From positions 1 through 58,596 of the forward strand of contig JAEZCO010000062.1 in NCBI GenBank assembly GCA_023433505.1: DNA of 58,596 nt. The letters are read 5' to 3'. The notes under the pieces are model-generated. The model made no database searches and had not been told where the DNA came from. It saw nothing but the letters and a program-made list of their open reading frames with translations. Below are positions 8,723 through 15,599 of this stretch, one piece after another (position 1 is the stretch's first letter; every line of letters starts with the position of its first letter). The stretch is from Bacillota bacterium (GTDB taxonomy: Bacteria; Bacillota; Clostridia; Acetivibrionales; DTU013). The position numbers and the translations under genes are program-made.

Positions 8723-8814
8723 TGTAGAGGCGATCATTGATCGCCATCCAAAGTCCTTCCGAGGTGGGCGGCCAGTGGTCGCCCCTACCGTGGATTCCTT
8801 TTCATACCAATGAC
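8723..8814. repeat. Dispersed repeat family 2, copy A, with terminal inverted repeats
   Basis: The 5' arm 'GTAGAGGCGATCATTGATCG' starts at 8725, and its inverted counterpart ends 'GTGGTCGCCCCTAC' (8775-8788); the arms match over about 22 bases with a few changes. The core 'CCAAAGTCCTTCC' and tail 'GGATTCCTTTTCAT' recur in copy B at 13561-13650. It has the form of a small non-autonomous (MITE-like) element. Confidence 0.72.
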
Positions 8815-8829
8815 AACGTAACGGGACTT

Positions 8830-9501
8830 TCAAGTAAAATTTCTTGTGAAGCTTATTCTATGTATCGGACAAATTCCGAATTTTTTTATAGCTTTTATAT
8901 GTTCTTCCGTCCCATAGCCCTTATGCTGTTTAAAGCCATATTCCGGATAAAGGGCATCCAGCTCCTCAATCATCCGGTCCCGTGTTACTTTGGCAATAAT
9001 TGAAGCTGCAGCGATGGAGACACTCAGCGCATCCCCTTTTATAATAGGGAGCTGCCTGACAGAAACCTCCGAGAGCTTGACCGCATCAATCAACAGAAGC
9101 TCCGGAACCGGTTTGATGGTATCGGCGGCTATTTTCATGGCTTTTTTTGTGGCGTTAAGAATGTTGATCTCATCAATGCATTTCTCATCGACAATCCCTG
9201 TGCTGAGTGCAACAGCTTTCTCAAATATTTCATCATAAAGAAGGTCGCGTTTGGCCGGAGTCAGCTTTTTTGAATCATTCAGCCCCTTGATAAATGCATC
9301 CTTCGGCAGTATCACACAGGCGGCCACAACAGGTCCCGCCAGGGGACCTCTGCCGGCTTCGTCAATCCCCCCGATTAGGTTTACGCCATTGGCATATGCA
9401 GCTTCTTCATAAGCGCACATAGTGCGGTAACGGGCAAATTCGGCTTCCTGGGCTGCTTTTTCCTTTTCCTGCTTTAAAAGTTGTCGGGCATTTTCTTTCA
9501 T
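8830..9501 (-). CDS. rnhB: Ribonuclease HII
   Basis: RNase HII cuts the RNA strand of RNA-DNA hybrids and nicks at single ribonucleotides in DNA. The 223-residue protein has the active-site block 'GGIDEAGRGPLAGPVVAA' at 44-61 (Asp47, Glu48) and the third acidic residue in 'LLIDAVKL' (Asp139), then 'DALSVSIAAASIIAKVTRD' with a fourth. An N-terminal extension of about 40 charged residues before the catalytic domain is typical of Gram-positive RnhB. Its ATG overlaps the rbgA stop by four bases (ATGA), a clear sign of translational coupling. Confidence 0.95.
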   Translation of the reverse strand: MKENARQLLKQEKEKAAQEAEFARYRTMCAYEEAAYANGVNLIGGIDEAGRGPLAGPVVAACVILPKDAFIKGLNDSKKLTPAKRDLLYDEIFEKAVALSTGIVDEKCIDEINILNATKKAMKIAADTIKPVPELLLIDAVKLSEVSVRQLPIIKGDALSVSIAAASIIAKVTRDRMIEELDALYPEYGFKQHKGYGTEEHIKAIKKFGICPIHRISFTRNFT

Positions 9502-10367
9502 TGTTGCTCTGCAGCCTCCTTTACCGGCCTTTCCAGTGAAATCCTCCCGATTTTGCCTCCACGGAATTCATCCAGCACAATGGTAGAAATTCTCTGCAAG
9601 TCTATTTCACCGCCGGATACCACGCAGCCTCTGTTTTTCCCGCAAGTCTTCAGCAGCATCATTCCTGTCTGTCCCTCAAGATTCTGCAGTTTAAATCTGG
9701 CCGAAAGGAATGCCGGATAGTCGGAACTCAGCTTCTCAAGAAGCGCCGCTGCAATTTCAACGGTGTCCATGATTTCATCTTTTATCGCTCCTGTGCATGC
9801 AAGGTTTAACGCAACCTGTTTGTCTTCGAACTTTGGCCACAGAATGCCCGGTGTGTCAAGCAGTTCAATTTCCTCATTGACTCTGATCCATTGCTTGCTC
9901 CGCGTGACACCGGGCTTGTCCCCCGTGACTGCATTGGCCTTTCCGGCAATTTTATTGATAAATGAAGATTTTCCCACATTGGGAATGCCCACCACCATGG
10001 TGCGTATGGGCCTGAATATCCTGCCTTTAAGCTTGTCTCTCTCAAAACGCTCTTTCATCATTTCCCGGAGCTTTGCCTTCAGCGGGTTTATACCGTTCCC
10101 CTTAATGGAATCGATAAATATTACTGCCGTACTTTTGGAACCATACCATTTGAGCCATTCTTTCGAAGCTGCTTCGTCTGCCAGGTCCGCTTTGTTCATA
10201 GCGATTATTCTGGGCTTGCTGCTGACGATGGCATCAATTTCGGGATTTTTGCTGCTGGCCGGAATTCTGGCGTCAAGCAGCTCGATGACCACATCCACAA
10301 GCTTCAGGTTTTCTGCCAGCAGTCTTCTGGTTTTGGCCATGTGGCCCGGAAACCAATTAATATTCAC
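9498..10367 (-). CDS. rbgA: Ribosome biogenesis GTPase RbgA (YlqF)
   Basis: RbgA is a circularly permuted GTPase that acts late in 50S subunit assembly. The permuted motif order is visible in the 289 residues: 'MNIN-WFPGHMAKTRR' N-terminus, G4 'NKAD' at 58-61, G5-like 'IDSIKG' near 92, then G1 'GIPNVGKSS' near 127 and G3 'DTPG' near 172, followed by the C-terminal RNA-binding domain. The start is GTG 10367, directly abutting the lepB stop codon, with AGGTGA inside the end of lepB. It is followed by rnhB with a four-base overlap, the order seen in many Firmicutes. Confidence 0.95.
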   Translation of the reverse strand: MNINWFPGHMAKTRRLLAENLKLVDVVIELLDARIPASSKNPEIDAIVSSKPRIIAMNKADLADEAASKEWLKWYGSKSTAVIFIDSIKGNGINPLKAKLREMMKERFERDKLKGRIFRPIRTMVVGIPNVGKSSFINKIAGKANAVTGDKPGVTRSKQWIRVNEEIELLDTPGILWPKFEDKQVALNLACTGAIKDEIMDTVEIAAALLEKLSSDYPAFLSARFKLQNLEGQTGMMLLKTCGKNRGCVVSGGEIDLQRISTIVLDEFRGGKIGRISLERPVKEAAEQQ

Positions 10368-11003
10368 TTATTTGTTCACCTGCAGTTTCATGTTATTATA
10401 GAGCCCTCCGATGACTTCCCACGGCCATATCCGCAGTATTGCCTTGCCTTTGATCCGATTGAATTCGATGAGGCCAATCTGCCTGCTGTCTCTGCTGTTG
10501 AGCCTGTTATCGCCAAATACGGCCGCTTTGCCGGCAGGTATGACTACAGGAAGCTCAAGACTCTGGTTATAGGTTACCCCTTTTTCCTTTAAATATGGCT
10601 CTTCCTGCTTTACATCATTAATATACACGTAACCGTCCCTGATGTCCAGTTTATCGCCGGGAACGGCAATGACCCTCTTTATATAATCCACTTCACTGAT
10701 GGAAGGTATAGCCTTCTTAAAAATCGGAATGCGGTCCATGAAAGGAAGCAATTTGGTGATTCCTTCCTGGTACTGCAATACGACGATGTCTCCTTTTTGT
10801 GGAGGTGCAAAATAATAGCCCAGCTTATAGACAATGAGCCTTTGGGCTGTGGATAGCGTGTTTTCCATAGATTGCCCCTCTACATAAACAGGCTCAAAAA
10901 CAAAGCCACGGATGAGAAAGGCGATGACAACCGCAAACAAAATGGCTTCAACCCATTGGAATATTTCTTTTACCGGACTTGCTTTCCTCGTATTTTCATT
11001 CAT
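10368..11003 (-). CDS. lepB: Signal peptidase I
   Basis: Type I signal peptidase, a membrane serine protease that removes Sec and Tat signal peptides. The 211-residue protein has one N-terminal membrane segment (about 17-34) and the Ser/Lys dyad: 'VEGQSMENTL' (Ser45) and 'YIKRVIAVPGD' (Lys109), then 'GDNRLNSRDSRQIGLI' near 170. A single membrane anchor and this length match Gram-positive SipS-type enzymes. It follows rplS after a strong terminator hairpin, so it may depend on read-through or a promoter not recognised here; rbgA starts at its stop codon. Confidence 0.95.
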   Translation of the reverse strand: MNENTRKASPVKEIFQWVEAILFAVVIAFLIRGFVFEPVYVEGQSMENTLSTAQRLIVYKLGYYFAPPQKGDIVVLQYQEGITKLLPFMDRIPIFKKAIPSISEVDYIKRVIAVPGDKLDIRDGYVYINDVKQEEPYLKEKGVTYNQSLELPVVIPAGKAAVFGDNRLNSRDSRQIGLIEFNRIKGKAILRIWPWEVIGGLYNNMKLQVNK

Positions 11004-11074
11004 TTAAACACCATCTTTTCAAGAAAATCGCTTGGTATAGACTTGCATGAGCTGCTTCTGAAAGGATGCCTAAA

Positions 11075-11105
11075 ATACAAAAGGGACATGATGTCCCTTT
11101 TGTAT
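11075..11105 (-). terminator. Terminator after rplS
   Basis: A nearly perfect palindrome with 15-base arms (ATACAAAAGGGACAT and its complement) right after the rplS stop codon, followed on the minus strand by TTTTA. It sits between rplS and lepB inside what otherwise looks like one operon, so it probably lowers, rather than abolishes, transcription of lepB-rbgA-rnhB. Confidence 0.82.
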
Positions 11106-11114
11106 CAGATAATA

Positions 11115-11471
11115 TTATTCATCCTTAACTTGAAGCTTTTCTTTAACCTTTGCAGCCTTGCCCACTCTATCACGCAGGAAATAGAGCTTGGCCCTTCTGA
11201 CTTTACCTTTTCTGACAACTTCGATGTGGTCGATTTTGGGAGAATGAACCGGTAAGATTCTTTCTACACCGACTCCGTAGGAAATCCTTCTTACTGTGAA
11301 AGTTTCCTTGACGCCGGTACCTTTTATTGCGATTACAGTACCTTCAAATACCTGGATTCTTTCCCTGTTGCCTTCCTTGACCTTCAGATGAACTTTTACA
11401 AAATCACCGATGCTGAGCTTTGGCAGATCGGTACGTAATTGTTCCTGTTCAATTGCTTTAATAATATCCAT
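11115..11471 (-). CDS. rplS: 50S ribosomal protein L19
   Basis: L19 lies at the 30S-50S interface of the ribosome. The 118-residue sequence is full length and carries the family features 'GDFVKVHLKVKEGNRERIQ' and 'FTVRRISYGVGVERILPVHS', ending in a basic 'RRAKLYFLRDRVGKAAKVKE' tail. Start ATG 11471 with GGAGG. The gene has its own promoter (11552-11581), and the ribosome site lies in a small hairpin (11477-11498), suggesting feedback control as for the L19 leader of bacilli. Confidence 0.97.
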   Translation of the reverse strand: MDIIKAIEQEQLRTDLPKLSIGDFVKVHLKVKEGNRERIQVFEGTVIAIKGTGVKETFTVRRISYGVGVERILPVHSPKIDHIEVVRKGKVRRAKLYFLRDRVGKAAKVKEKLQVKDE

Positions 11472-11476
11472 TTGTT

Positions 11477-11498
11477 CGTCCTCCTTCCTTCCAGGACG
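11477..11498 (-). promoter_or_regulatory. Leader hairpin that encloses the rplS ribosome-binding site
   Basis: On the minus strand CGTCCT (11498-11493) can pair with AGGACG (11482-11477), putting the GGAAGGAAGG loop and part of the GGAGG site in a stem-loop a few bases before the start codon. Ribosomal-protein leaders often work by hiding this site; no match to a specific known leader was established. Confidence 0.5.
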
Positions 11499-11551
11499 TT
11501 CGTAAGCGCTTTTAAAGCCTTAGAGGACCGCCCGTACTACGCACGCAGAAC

Positions 11552-11581
11552 ATTATATCACAGTGCGGCGTTTATTGTAAA
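11552..11581 (-). promoter_or_regulatory. Sigma-A-like promoter for rplS
   Basis: Minus strand: TTTACA (11581-11576), 18-bp spacer, TATAAT (11557-11552). It lies within the 125-base gap between trmD and rplS and gives a leader of about 75 bases. Confidence 0.72.
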
Positions 11582-11596
11582 TATTTTTTTCGAAAC

Positions 11597-12337
11597 CTAC
11601 GGTAATTCTTCTGCGAAAGCCTTATCCAGGAGCTTTTTATCTTCCGGCTCCAATGGAAATTTTTCCAGCAGGTCGGGCCTTTTCTTCCAGGTCCTCAGCA
11701 AGGATTGCTGCCTGCGCCATTTTTTTATGTTGGCATGATGTCCTGACATCAATATGTCAGGAACTTTTCGGTTGTTAAATTCACCTGGCCTCGTATATTG
11801 CGGATACTCCAGAAGGCCGCCGCAATGGGATTCTTCGGAATAGGAGTCCTCATTGGAAAGCACTCCGGGAATTGTCCTGCAAACGGCGTCGATCAGCACC
11901 ATGGCAGGTAATTCTCCACCTGTAAGTACGTAATCTCCAATGGATATCTCTTCGTCAACGATTTCTTCCAGTACCCTTTCATCAACACCTTCATAATGTC
12001 CGCAGAGGAGAATCATGTGCTCATACTGCGACAGCTCCTCCACCAGGCTTTGATCCAGCTTTCTTCCCTGTGGGCTCATATAGATGACTCTCGGCTTATA
12101 AGCAAGCTTTTCCTTGATGGACATATATGCGTCAAATATGGGCTGTGCCAGCATTACCATCCCATTTCCGCCGCCATATGGGTAGTCGTCGGTTTTTTTG
12201 TGCTTGTCCCTGGAAAAATCACGGATATTTACGGCATTGATGCTGATAAGATTGTTTTCCTGCGCCCTCCCAATGATGCTTTCCCCGAGGATGTCGGAAA
12301 ACATACCGGGAAAAACAGTCAATATGTCAAATTTCAT
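11597..12337 (-). CDS. trmD: tRNA (guanine-N1-)-methyltransferase TrmD
   Basis: TrmD makes m1G37 in tRNAs with a G at position 36, preventing frameshifts; it is a SPOUT-fold dimer using S-adenosylmethionine. Seen: 'FDILTVFPGMF' at the N-terminus, 'YGGGNGMVML', the knot region 'LLCGHYEGVDERV' and 'SIGDYVLTGGELPAMVLIDA'. The frame opens at 12361, but ATG 12337 (MKFDIL) is chosen because it matches the family start; it overlaps the rimM stop region by 11 bases. ATG 12340 just before it is the alternative. About 246 residues, the usual length. Confidence 0.95.
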   Translation of the reverse strand: MKFDILTVFPGMFSDILGESIIGRAQENNLISINAVNIRDFSRDKHKKTDDYPYGGGNGMVMLAQPIFDAYMSIKEKLAYKPRVIYMSPQGRKLDQSLVEELSQYEHMILLCGHYEGVDERVLEEIVDEEISIGDYVLTGGELPAMVLIDAVCRTIPGVLSNEDSYSEESHCGGLLEYPQYTRPGEFNNRKVPDILMSGHHANIKKWRRQQSLLRTWKKRPDLLEKFPLEPEDKKLLDKAFAEELP

Positions 12338-12845
12338 CATCCAGCAGTCCTTTCGGAACAATCACACGAATTCGTCCTTCTTCAATGGAAATCTCCTGAA
12401 CCACGCTCTTCAGCGCTGGAAGCAGTATTTCTCTGCCGTCCTCGCGTTTTACAACATAAACGTCATTGCTGCCTGTCTGGAGCACGTTATTCAGTTCTCC
12501 AAGGAGCTGTCCCTTTTCATCCGTCACCTTAAGACCTATAAGATCACAGATGAAAAAACTGTTTTCCGGCAGCTTCACAGCATCTTTCCTGTCAATGAGC
12601 AAAAAAGCGCCTCTCAGGGTTTCCGCAGCCTCAGGCGTATCAATTCCTTTAAATTTCAAGACAACAAGATTTTTTAAATATTTGACGCCTTCCAGATAGT
12701 ATTTATCTTTTACCCCATTTTTATCAATATCAATCCATTTTAGCTTTTCAAACCTGTCCGGATTGTCTGTGAGGGGGATTACCCTCACCTCTCCTCTAAT
12801 GCCCTGGACATTTACAATTTTGCCTATCTGCAACTGCTCGTACAT
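12327..12845 (-). CDS. rimM: Ribosome maturation factor RimM
   Basis: RimM assists assembly of the 30S head and binds S19. The 172-residue protein shows the N-terminal barrel ('QIGKIVNVQGIRGEVRVIPL', residues 6-25) and the C-terminal PRC-barrel ('LGELNNVLQTGSNDVYVVKR', 'LLPALKSVVQEI'). It overlaps trmD, the standard rimM-trmD pair. The start, ATG 12845, has GAGGT upstream and follows two strong hairpins (12860-12884 and 12907-12964), so its expression may be set separately from the upstream ffh-rpsP-khpA genes. Confidence 0.95.
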   Translation of the reverse strand: MYEQLQIGKIVNVQGIRGEVRVIPLTDNPDRFEKLKWIDIDKNGVKDKYYLEGVKYLKNLVVLKFKGIDTPEAAETLRGAFLLIDRKDAVKLPENSFFICDLIGLKVTDEKGQLLGELNNVLQTGSNDVYVVKREDGREILLPALKSVVQEISIEEGRIRVIVPKGLLDDEI

Positions 12846-12859
12846 TCAAATACCTCATT

Positions 12860-12884
12860 TTCTGCCGGATTTTGCCCGGCAGAA
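12860..12884. repeat. Perfect hairpin just upstream of rimM (family 3 repeat, left part)
   Basis: Arms TTCTGCCGG and CCGGCAGAA with a 7-base loop, ending about 15 bases before the rimM start codon. 'CGGCAGAATGAC' followed by a second hairpin recurs in related form at 26928-27027. Confidence 0.65.
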
Positions 12885-12906
12885 TGACTCAATCAATAAA
12901 TAATAA

Positions 12907-12964
12907 AAAGATGACTTAATACTACAGCGAAAGTGTTTTTCGCTGTAGTACCCATATCATCTTT
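12907..12964 (-). terminator. Long hairpin / terminator between khpA and rimM
   Basis: Inner arms TACTACAGCGAAA (12920-12932) and TTTCGCTGTAGTA (12938-12950) are perfect complements. Outer arms AAAGATGA (12907-12914) and TCATCTTT (12957-12964) extend the stem. On the minus strand it is followed by a TTTTTATTATTTATT tract. It lies directly after the khpA stop codon and inside the operon. Confidence 0.75.
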
Positions 12965-13195
12965 CTATTGGACAATTTCCACAGCAACTCTGACATTTTC
13001 CTTGATTGCCGCAGCCTTTACAACAGTTCTGACAGCTTTTGCTATCCTTCCCTGTTTTCCTATGACCTTACCCATGTCTTCCTTTGATACTCTAAGCTCG
13101 AGTATCGTAATGTTATCGCCTTCAACTTCATTCACGGATACTTCGTCGGGGTAATCGACAAGGGCCCGTGCAATTGTCTCGAGAAGTTCTTTCAT
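12965..13195 (-). CDS. khpA: KH-domain RNA-binding protein KhpA (YlqC)
   Basis: A 76-residue protein made of a single KH domain with the GxxG loop in 'KVIGKQGRIAKAV'. KhpA acts with KhpB as a general RNA chaperone affecting cell elongation and division in Firmicutes. ATG 13195 is chosen over the GTG at 13204 because GGAGGT is spaced seven bases from it, and the protein then begins MKELLETIARALVDYPD, as in relatives. It sits between rpsP and rimM, the conserved position. Confidence 0.93.
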   Translation of the reverse strand: MKELLETIARALVDYPDEVSVNEVEGDNITILELRVSKEDMGKVIGKQGRIAKAVRTVVKAAAIKENVRVAVEIVQ

Positions 13196-13220
13196 AAACT
13201 GCACCTCCCGCGTTCAGTGC

Positions 13221-13466
13221 TTACTGGATTACGCCTGTTTTCTTCAATAAGGATTTCACCGTATCTGTTGGCTGCGCACCGTTTTTAAGCCATGTAGCCG
13301 CTTTTTCTCCGTCGATTTTGATCTCCGCGGGATTTAGCAGAGGATTGTAAGTACCGATCTCCTCAATAAATCTTCCGTCACGGGGATATCTTGAATCCGC
13401 TACTACGACTCTGTAAAACGGGCTTTTCTTTGCGCCCATTCTCTTCAATCTTATTTTTACTGCCAT
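13221..13466 (-). CDS. rpsP: 30S ribosomal protein S16
   Basis: S16 is an early-binding 30S assembly protein. The true product is 81 residues and starts 'MAVKIRLKRMGAKKSPFYR', a textbook S16 N-terminus, at ATG 13466 with AGGAGGTGAC before it. The open frame extends upstream to 13568, but that part is intergenic sequence. Family elements 'VVVADSRYPRDGRFIEEIG' and 'YNPLLNP' follow. It lies between ffh (193 bases upstream, with a repeat in between) and khpA. Confidence 0.96.
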   Translation of the reverse strand: MAVKIRLKRMGAKKSPFYRVVVADSRYPRDGRFIEEIGTYNPLLNPAEIKIDGEKAATWLKNGAQPTDTVKSLLKKTGVIQ

Positions 13467-13518
13467 TGTTGTCACCTCCTCTCGCATGGAAAAACTTTCT
13501 ATCAATTGGTCATTATCG

Positions 13519-13548
13519 CTAAGCTTGCCGCATAGCGGCACAGCTAAG
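13519..13548. repeat. Hairpin between ffh and rpsP
   Basis: Arms CTAAGCTTGCCGC and GCGGCACAGCTAAG pair with one mismatch and one bulge around a three-base loop. It adjoins family 2 copy B and may belong to the same inserted block. Confidence 0.5.
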
Positions 13549-13560
13549 ACGAAAAGATGC

Positions 13561-13650
13561 AGCGGCACTCATTGACCGCCGTCCAAAGCCCTTCCAGTGT
13601 GGATAACCAATGGCCGTCCCTACACCGGATTCCTTTTCATCTCAATGACT
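13561..13650. repeat. Dispersed repeat family 2, copy B
   Basis: It aligns over about 85 bases with 8735-8814: 'ATTGACCGCCGTCCAAAG', 'CCCTTCCAG', 'CCAATGGCCGTCCCTAC' and 'GGATTCCTTTTCAT' correspond in order, with scattered changes. It lies in the ffh-rpsP gap, inside the operon. Confidence 0.72.
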
Positions 13651-13658
13651 CCTGACTT

Positions 13659-15002
13659 CTAAAACGGCATTTTGAATTTGCCCAGGCCCTTACCGCCGCG
13701 CCGGCCCTGGTCCGCCATCATTTTAAACAATTTTTTCATTTCCTCAAAATCCTTCAGCAGCTTGTTCACTTCCTGAATTGTGGTACCGCTGCCTGTGGCT
13801 ATTCTCTTGCGCCTGCTGCCGTTGATAATATGAGGTTCGTTTCTTTCCTTTTTCGTCATCGACTTGATGATGGCCTCTAGATGGGCCATCTTCTTTTCGT
13901 CAACTTCCACATTCTGCAGGGCTTTGGTATTCATCCCCGGCAGCATTCCCAGCACCTGGTTCAGCGGGCCCATCTTTTTGACCTGCTGCATCTGGTCAAG
14001 AAAATCCTCCAGCGTAAACTGCTGGGTACGCATTTTCTTTTCCATCTCCAATGCCTTTTTCTCATCAAAGGCATCCTGTGCCTTTTCTATAAGGCTTAGA
14101 ACATCACCCATGCCAAGGATTCTGGAAGCCATCCTGTCAGGGTAAAAAGGTTCGATATCACTCAGCTTTTCGCCAATTGCAGCAAATTTGATGGGCTTTC
14201 CCGTAACAGCCTTTACCGATAACGCTGCACCGCCTCTGGTATCGCCATCCAGCTTTGTAAGCACAATACCGTCTACCCCCAGCTTGTCGTCAAAGCCTTG
14301 TGCCACATTGACGGCATCCTGGCCTGTCATTGAGTCTACAACCAACAAGATTTCGTGGGGACGAATGGCTTTCTTGATATTTTCGAGCTCGTCCATCAGC
14401 TCCTCATTAATGTGCAAACGACCTGCCGTATCGATGATTACGACATCATTCAGCTTGACCCTTGCATGTTCCAGAGATTTTTTCGCGATATCTACGGGAT
14501 TCATACTGTTTTCAATCGTGAATACAGGGATATTCAATTGGTTGCCAACTACCTGCAGCTGCTTGATCGCAGCCGGCCGATAGACGTCGCAGGCAACAAG
14601 CAAAGGGCTTTTTCCCTGCTTTCTCAGCAATCCTGCCAGCTTGCCCGAAGTGGTGGTCTTTCCTGCTCCGTTCAAACCTACCATCAACAGCACGGTAGGG
14701 GGATTGGAGGAGAAAGTAAGCTTTGCCGGTACCTTGCCCATGAGCTCGATTAATTCCTCATGGACGATTTTGATTACCTGTTGTCCAGGTGTAAGGCTTT
14801 CAAGCACATCCTGCCCTACGGCCCTTTCGGATACCTTGTTTATGAAGTCCTTGACAACCTTGAAGTTAACGTCGGCTTCAAGAAGGGCCAGCTTTATTTC
14901 ACGCATCATCTCCTTGACGTCCTTGTCCGTCACTCTTCCCTTGCCGCGGAATTTTTTCATCGTTTCCTGCAGTTTTCCCGATAAGCCTTCGAAAATCGAC
15001 AT
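13659..15002 (-). CDS. ffh: Signal recognition particle protein Ffh (SRP54)
   Basis: Ffh is the SRP GTPase that binds 4.5S/scRNA and signal sequences of nascent membrane proteins and docks on FtsY. The sequence shows the N domain, then G domain motifs 'GLNGAGKTTTSGKLAG', 'DTAGRLH' and 'TKLDGDTRGGAALS', and the methionine-rich M domain with 'GMLPGM' and 'GSGTTIQEVNKLL'. ATG 15002 (MSIFEGLSGKLQ) is chosen; a TTG at 15008 would overlap the ylxM stop. About 447 residues, the usual size. It is coupled to ylxM with a two-base gap; its receptor gene ftsY is in the same window at 19134. Confidence 0.97.
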   Translation of the reverse strand: MSIFEGLSGKLQETMKKFRGKGRVTDKDVKEMMREIKLALLEADVNFKVVKDFINKVSERAVGQDVLESLTPGQQVIKIVHEELIELMGKVPAKLTFSSNPPTVLLMVGLNGAGKTTTSGKLAGLLRKQGKSPLLVACDVYRPAAIKQLQVVGNQLNIPVFTIENSMNPVDIAKKSLEHARVKLNDVVIIDTAGRLHINEELMDELENIKKAIRPHEILLVVDSMTGQDAVNVAQGFDDKLGVDGIVLTKLDGDTRGGAALSVKAVTGKPIKFAAIGEKLSDIEPFYPDRMASRILGMGDVLSLIEKAQDAFDEKKALEMEKKMRTQQFTLEDFLDQMQQVKKMGPLNQVLGMLPGMNTKALQNVEVDEKKMAHLEAIIKSMTKKERNEPHIINGSRRKRIATGSGTTIQEVNKLLKDFEEMKKLFKMMADQGRRGGKGLGKFKMPF

Positions 15003-15004
15003 TT

Positions 15005-15358
15005 TCAATCCTCCATTATTTCGACGACTGCCTCTTTTGCTTCTTCAAGCTTCTCCGCATCATCTGCGGCAAGCACAGCACTGTTTATCTCACCCAATAA
15101 GGCAAGTATTCTGCCTGCCTTGCTCTTTTGCCGTGAAAACCTGCCCAGTAGTCCCAGTTTCTCATCCATATCCTTTAAGGCAGCTTTACCCTTTTTAATA
15201 TTATCATATACTCCCTGACGGCTGATATTCATTTGCTCTGCGATTTCACCCAGGGAATAATCATTGTTATAATGCAGATCAAGTATCTCGAATTGGCGTT
15301 TTGTAATCAGCTGTCCGTAAAAATCCAGCAATAAGCTGATTTCAGTAAGCTCATCCAT
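15005..15358 (-). CDS. ylxM: YlxM/UPF0122 family DNA-binding protein, SRP-associated
   Basis: A 117-residue helix-turn-helix protein of the UPF0122 family, found immediately before ffh in Firmicutes; it modulates SRP GTPase activity in some streptococci. The HTH is 'LGEIAEQMNISRQGVYDNI'. The frame stays open to 15439, but the extra 27 residues come from translating the intergenic family 1 repeat. ATG 15358 (MDELTEISLLLDFYG) has GAGGTG upstream and matches the family start. It is first gene of the ffh operon, with a strong promoter at 15469-15497. Confidence 0.92.
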   Translation of the reverse strand: MDELTEISLLLDFYGQLITKRQFEILDLHYNNDYSLGEIAEQMNISRQGVYDNIKKGKAALKDMDEKLGLLGRFSRQKSKAGRILALLGEINSAVLAADDAEKLEEAKEAVVEIMED

Positions 15359-15371
15359 ATACACCTCAAAT

Positions 15372-15434
15372 AAAAGTTTCGGGGCCATCAAGCCCGGCTC
15401 GCCTTGTGGCGATTCGGCCTTAGCCGAATACCCC
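15372..15434 (+). repeat. Dispersed hairpin repeat, family 1, copy B
   Basis: Same order of elements as copy A: AAAAGTTTCGGGG, CCATCAAGCCCGG, CTCGCC, GATTCGGC, TTAGCCGAATACC. It lies in the leader between the ylxM promoter and its ribosome site, so it would be transcribed as a hairpin in the 5' untranslated region. Confidence 0.8.
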
Positions 15435-15441
15435 GACATAA

Positions 15442-15465
15442 GTGTAAAGCATTTTTACTTTACAC
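15442..15465 (-). promoter_or_regulatory. Inverted repeat just downstream of the ylxM promoter
   Basis: Perfect 8-base arms GTGTAAAG and CTTTACAC separated by 8 bases, located a few bases after the -10 box (15469-15474), covering the likely transcription start. It could be a repressor site or a leader hairpin. Confidence 0.5.
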
Positions 15466-15468
15466 CTT

Positions 15469-15497
15469 ATTTTAAATAGAATATTCCCTTTTGTCAA
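15469..15497 (-). promoter_or_regulatory. Strong sigma-A-like promoter of the ylxM-ffh operon
   Basis: Minus strand: TTGACA (15497-15492), 17-bp spacer, TAAAAT (15474-15469). One of the best promoter matches in the window. Confidence 0.8.
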
Positions 15498-15533
15498 GTA
15501 AAAATATGATTTATTTTATTGACTGTGAACTCC

Positions 15534-15565
15534 CCTTATGATAAGTTTTCCTTATGATAAGTTTT
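15534..15565 (+). repeat. Tandem 16-bp repeat upstream of the OadG-like gene
   Basis: CCTTATGATAAGTTTT occurs twice head to tail (15534-15549 and 15550-15565). Each unit contains the palindrome CTTATGATAAG. It lies 35 bases before the start codon and downstream of a TTGACT at 15519-15524, a position typical of a regulator binding site. Confidence 0.6.
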
Positions 15566-15599
15566 ATTGAAGTGATACCATAGGAATAGGGAGAATATC

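Noticed and set aside
8553..8833. Short overlapping reading frames (64-74 residues) in the rnhB-ylqG gap
   Set aside because: They follow intergenic repeats, lack ribosome sites and resemble no protein family.
13467..13568. N-terminal extension of S16
   Set aside because: The extra residues read intergenic sequence; the internal ATG with AGGAGG gives the standard S16 start.
15359..15439. N-terminal extension of YlxM by 27 residues
   Set aside because: It is the translation of family 1 repeat copy B; a good ribosome site lies before the internal ATG at 15358.
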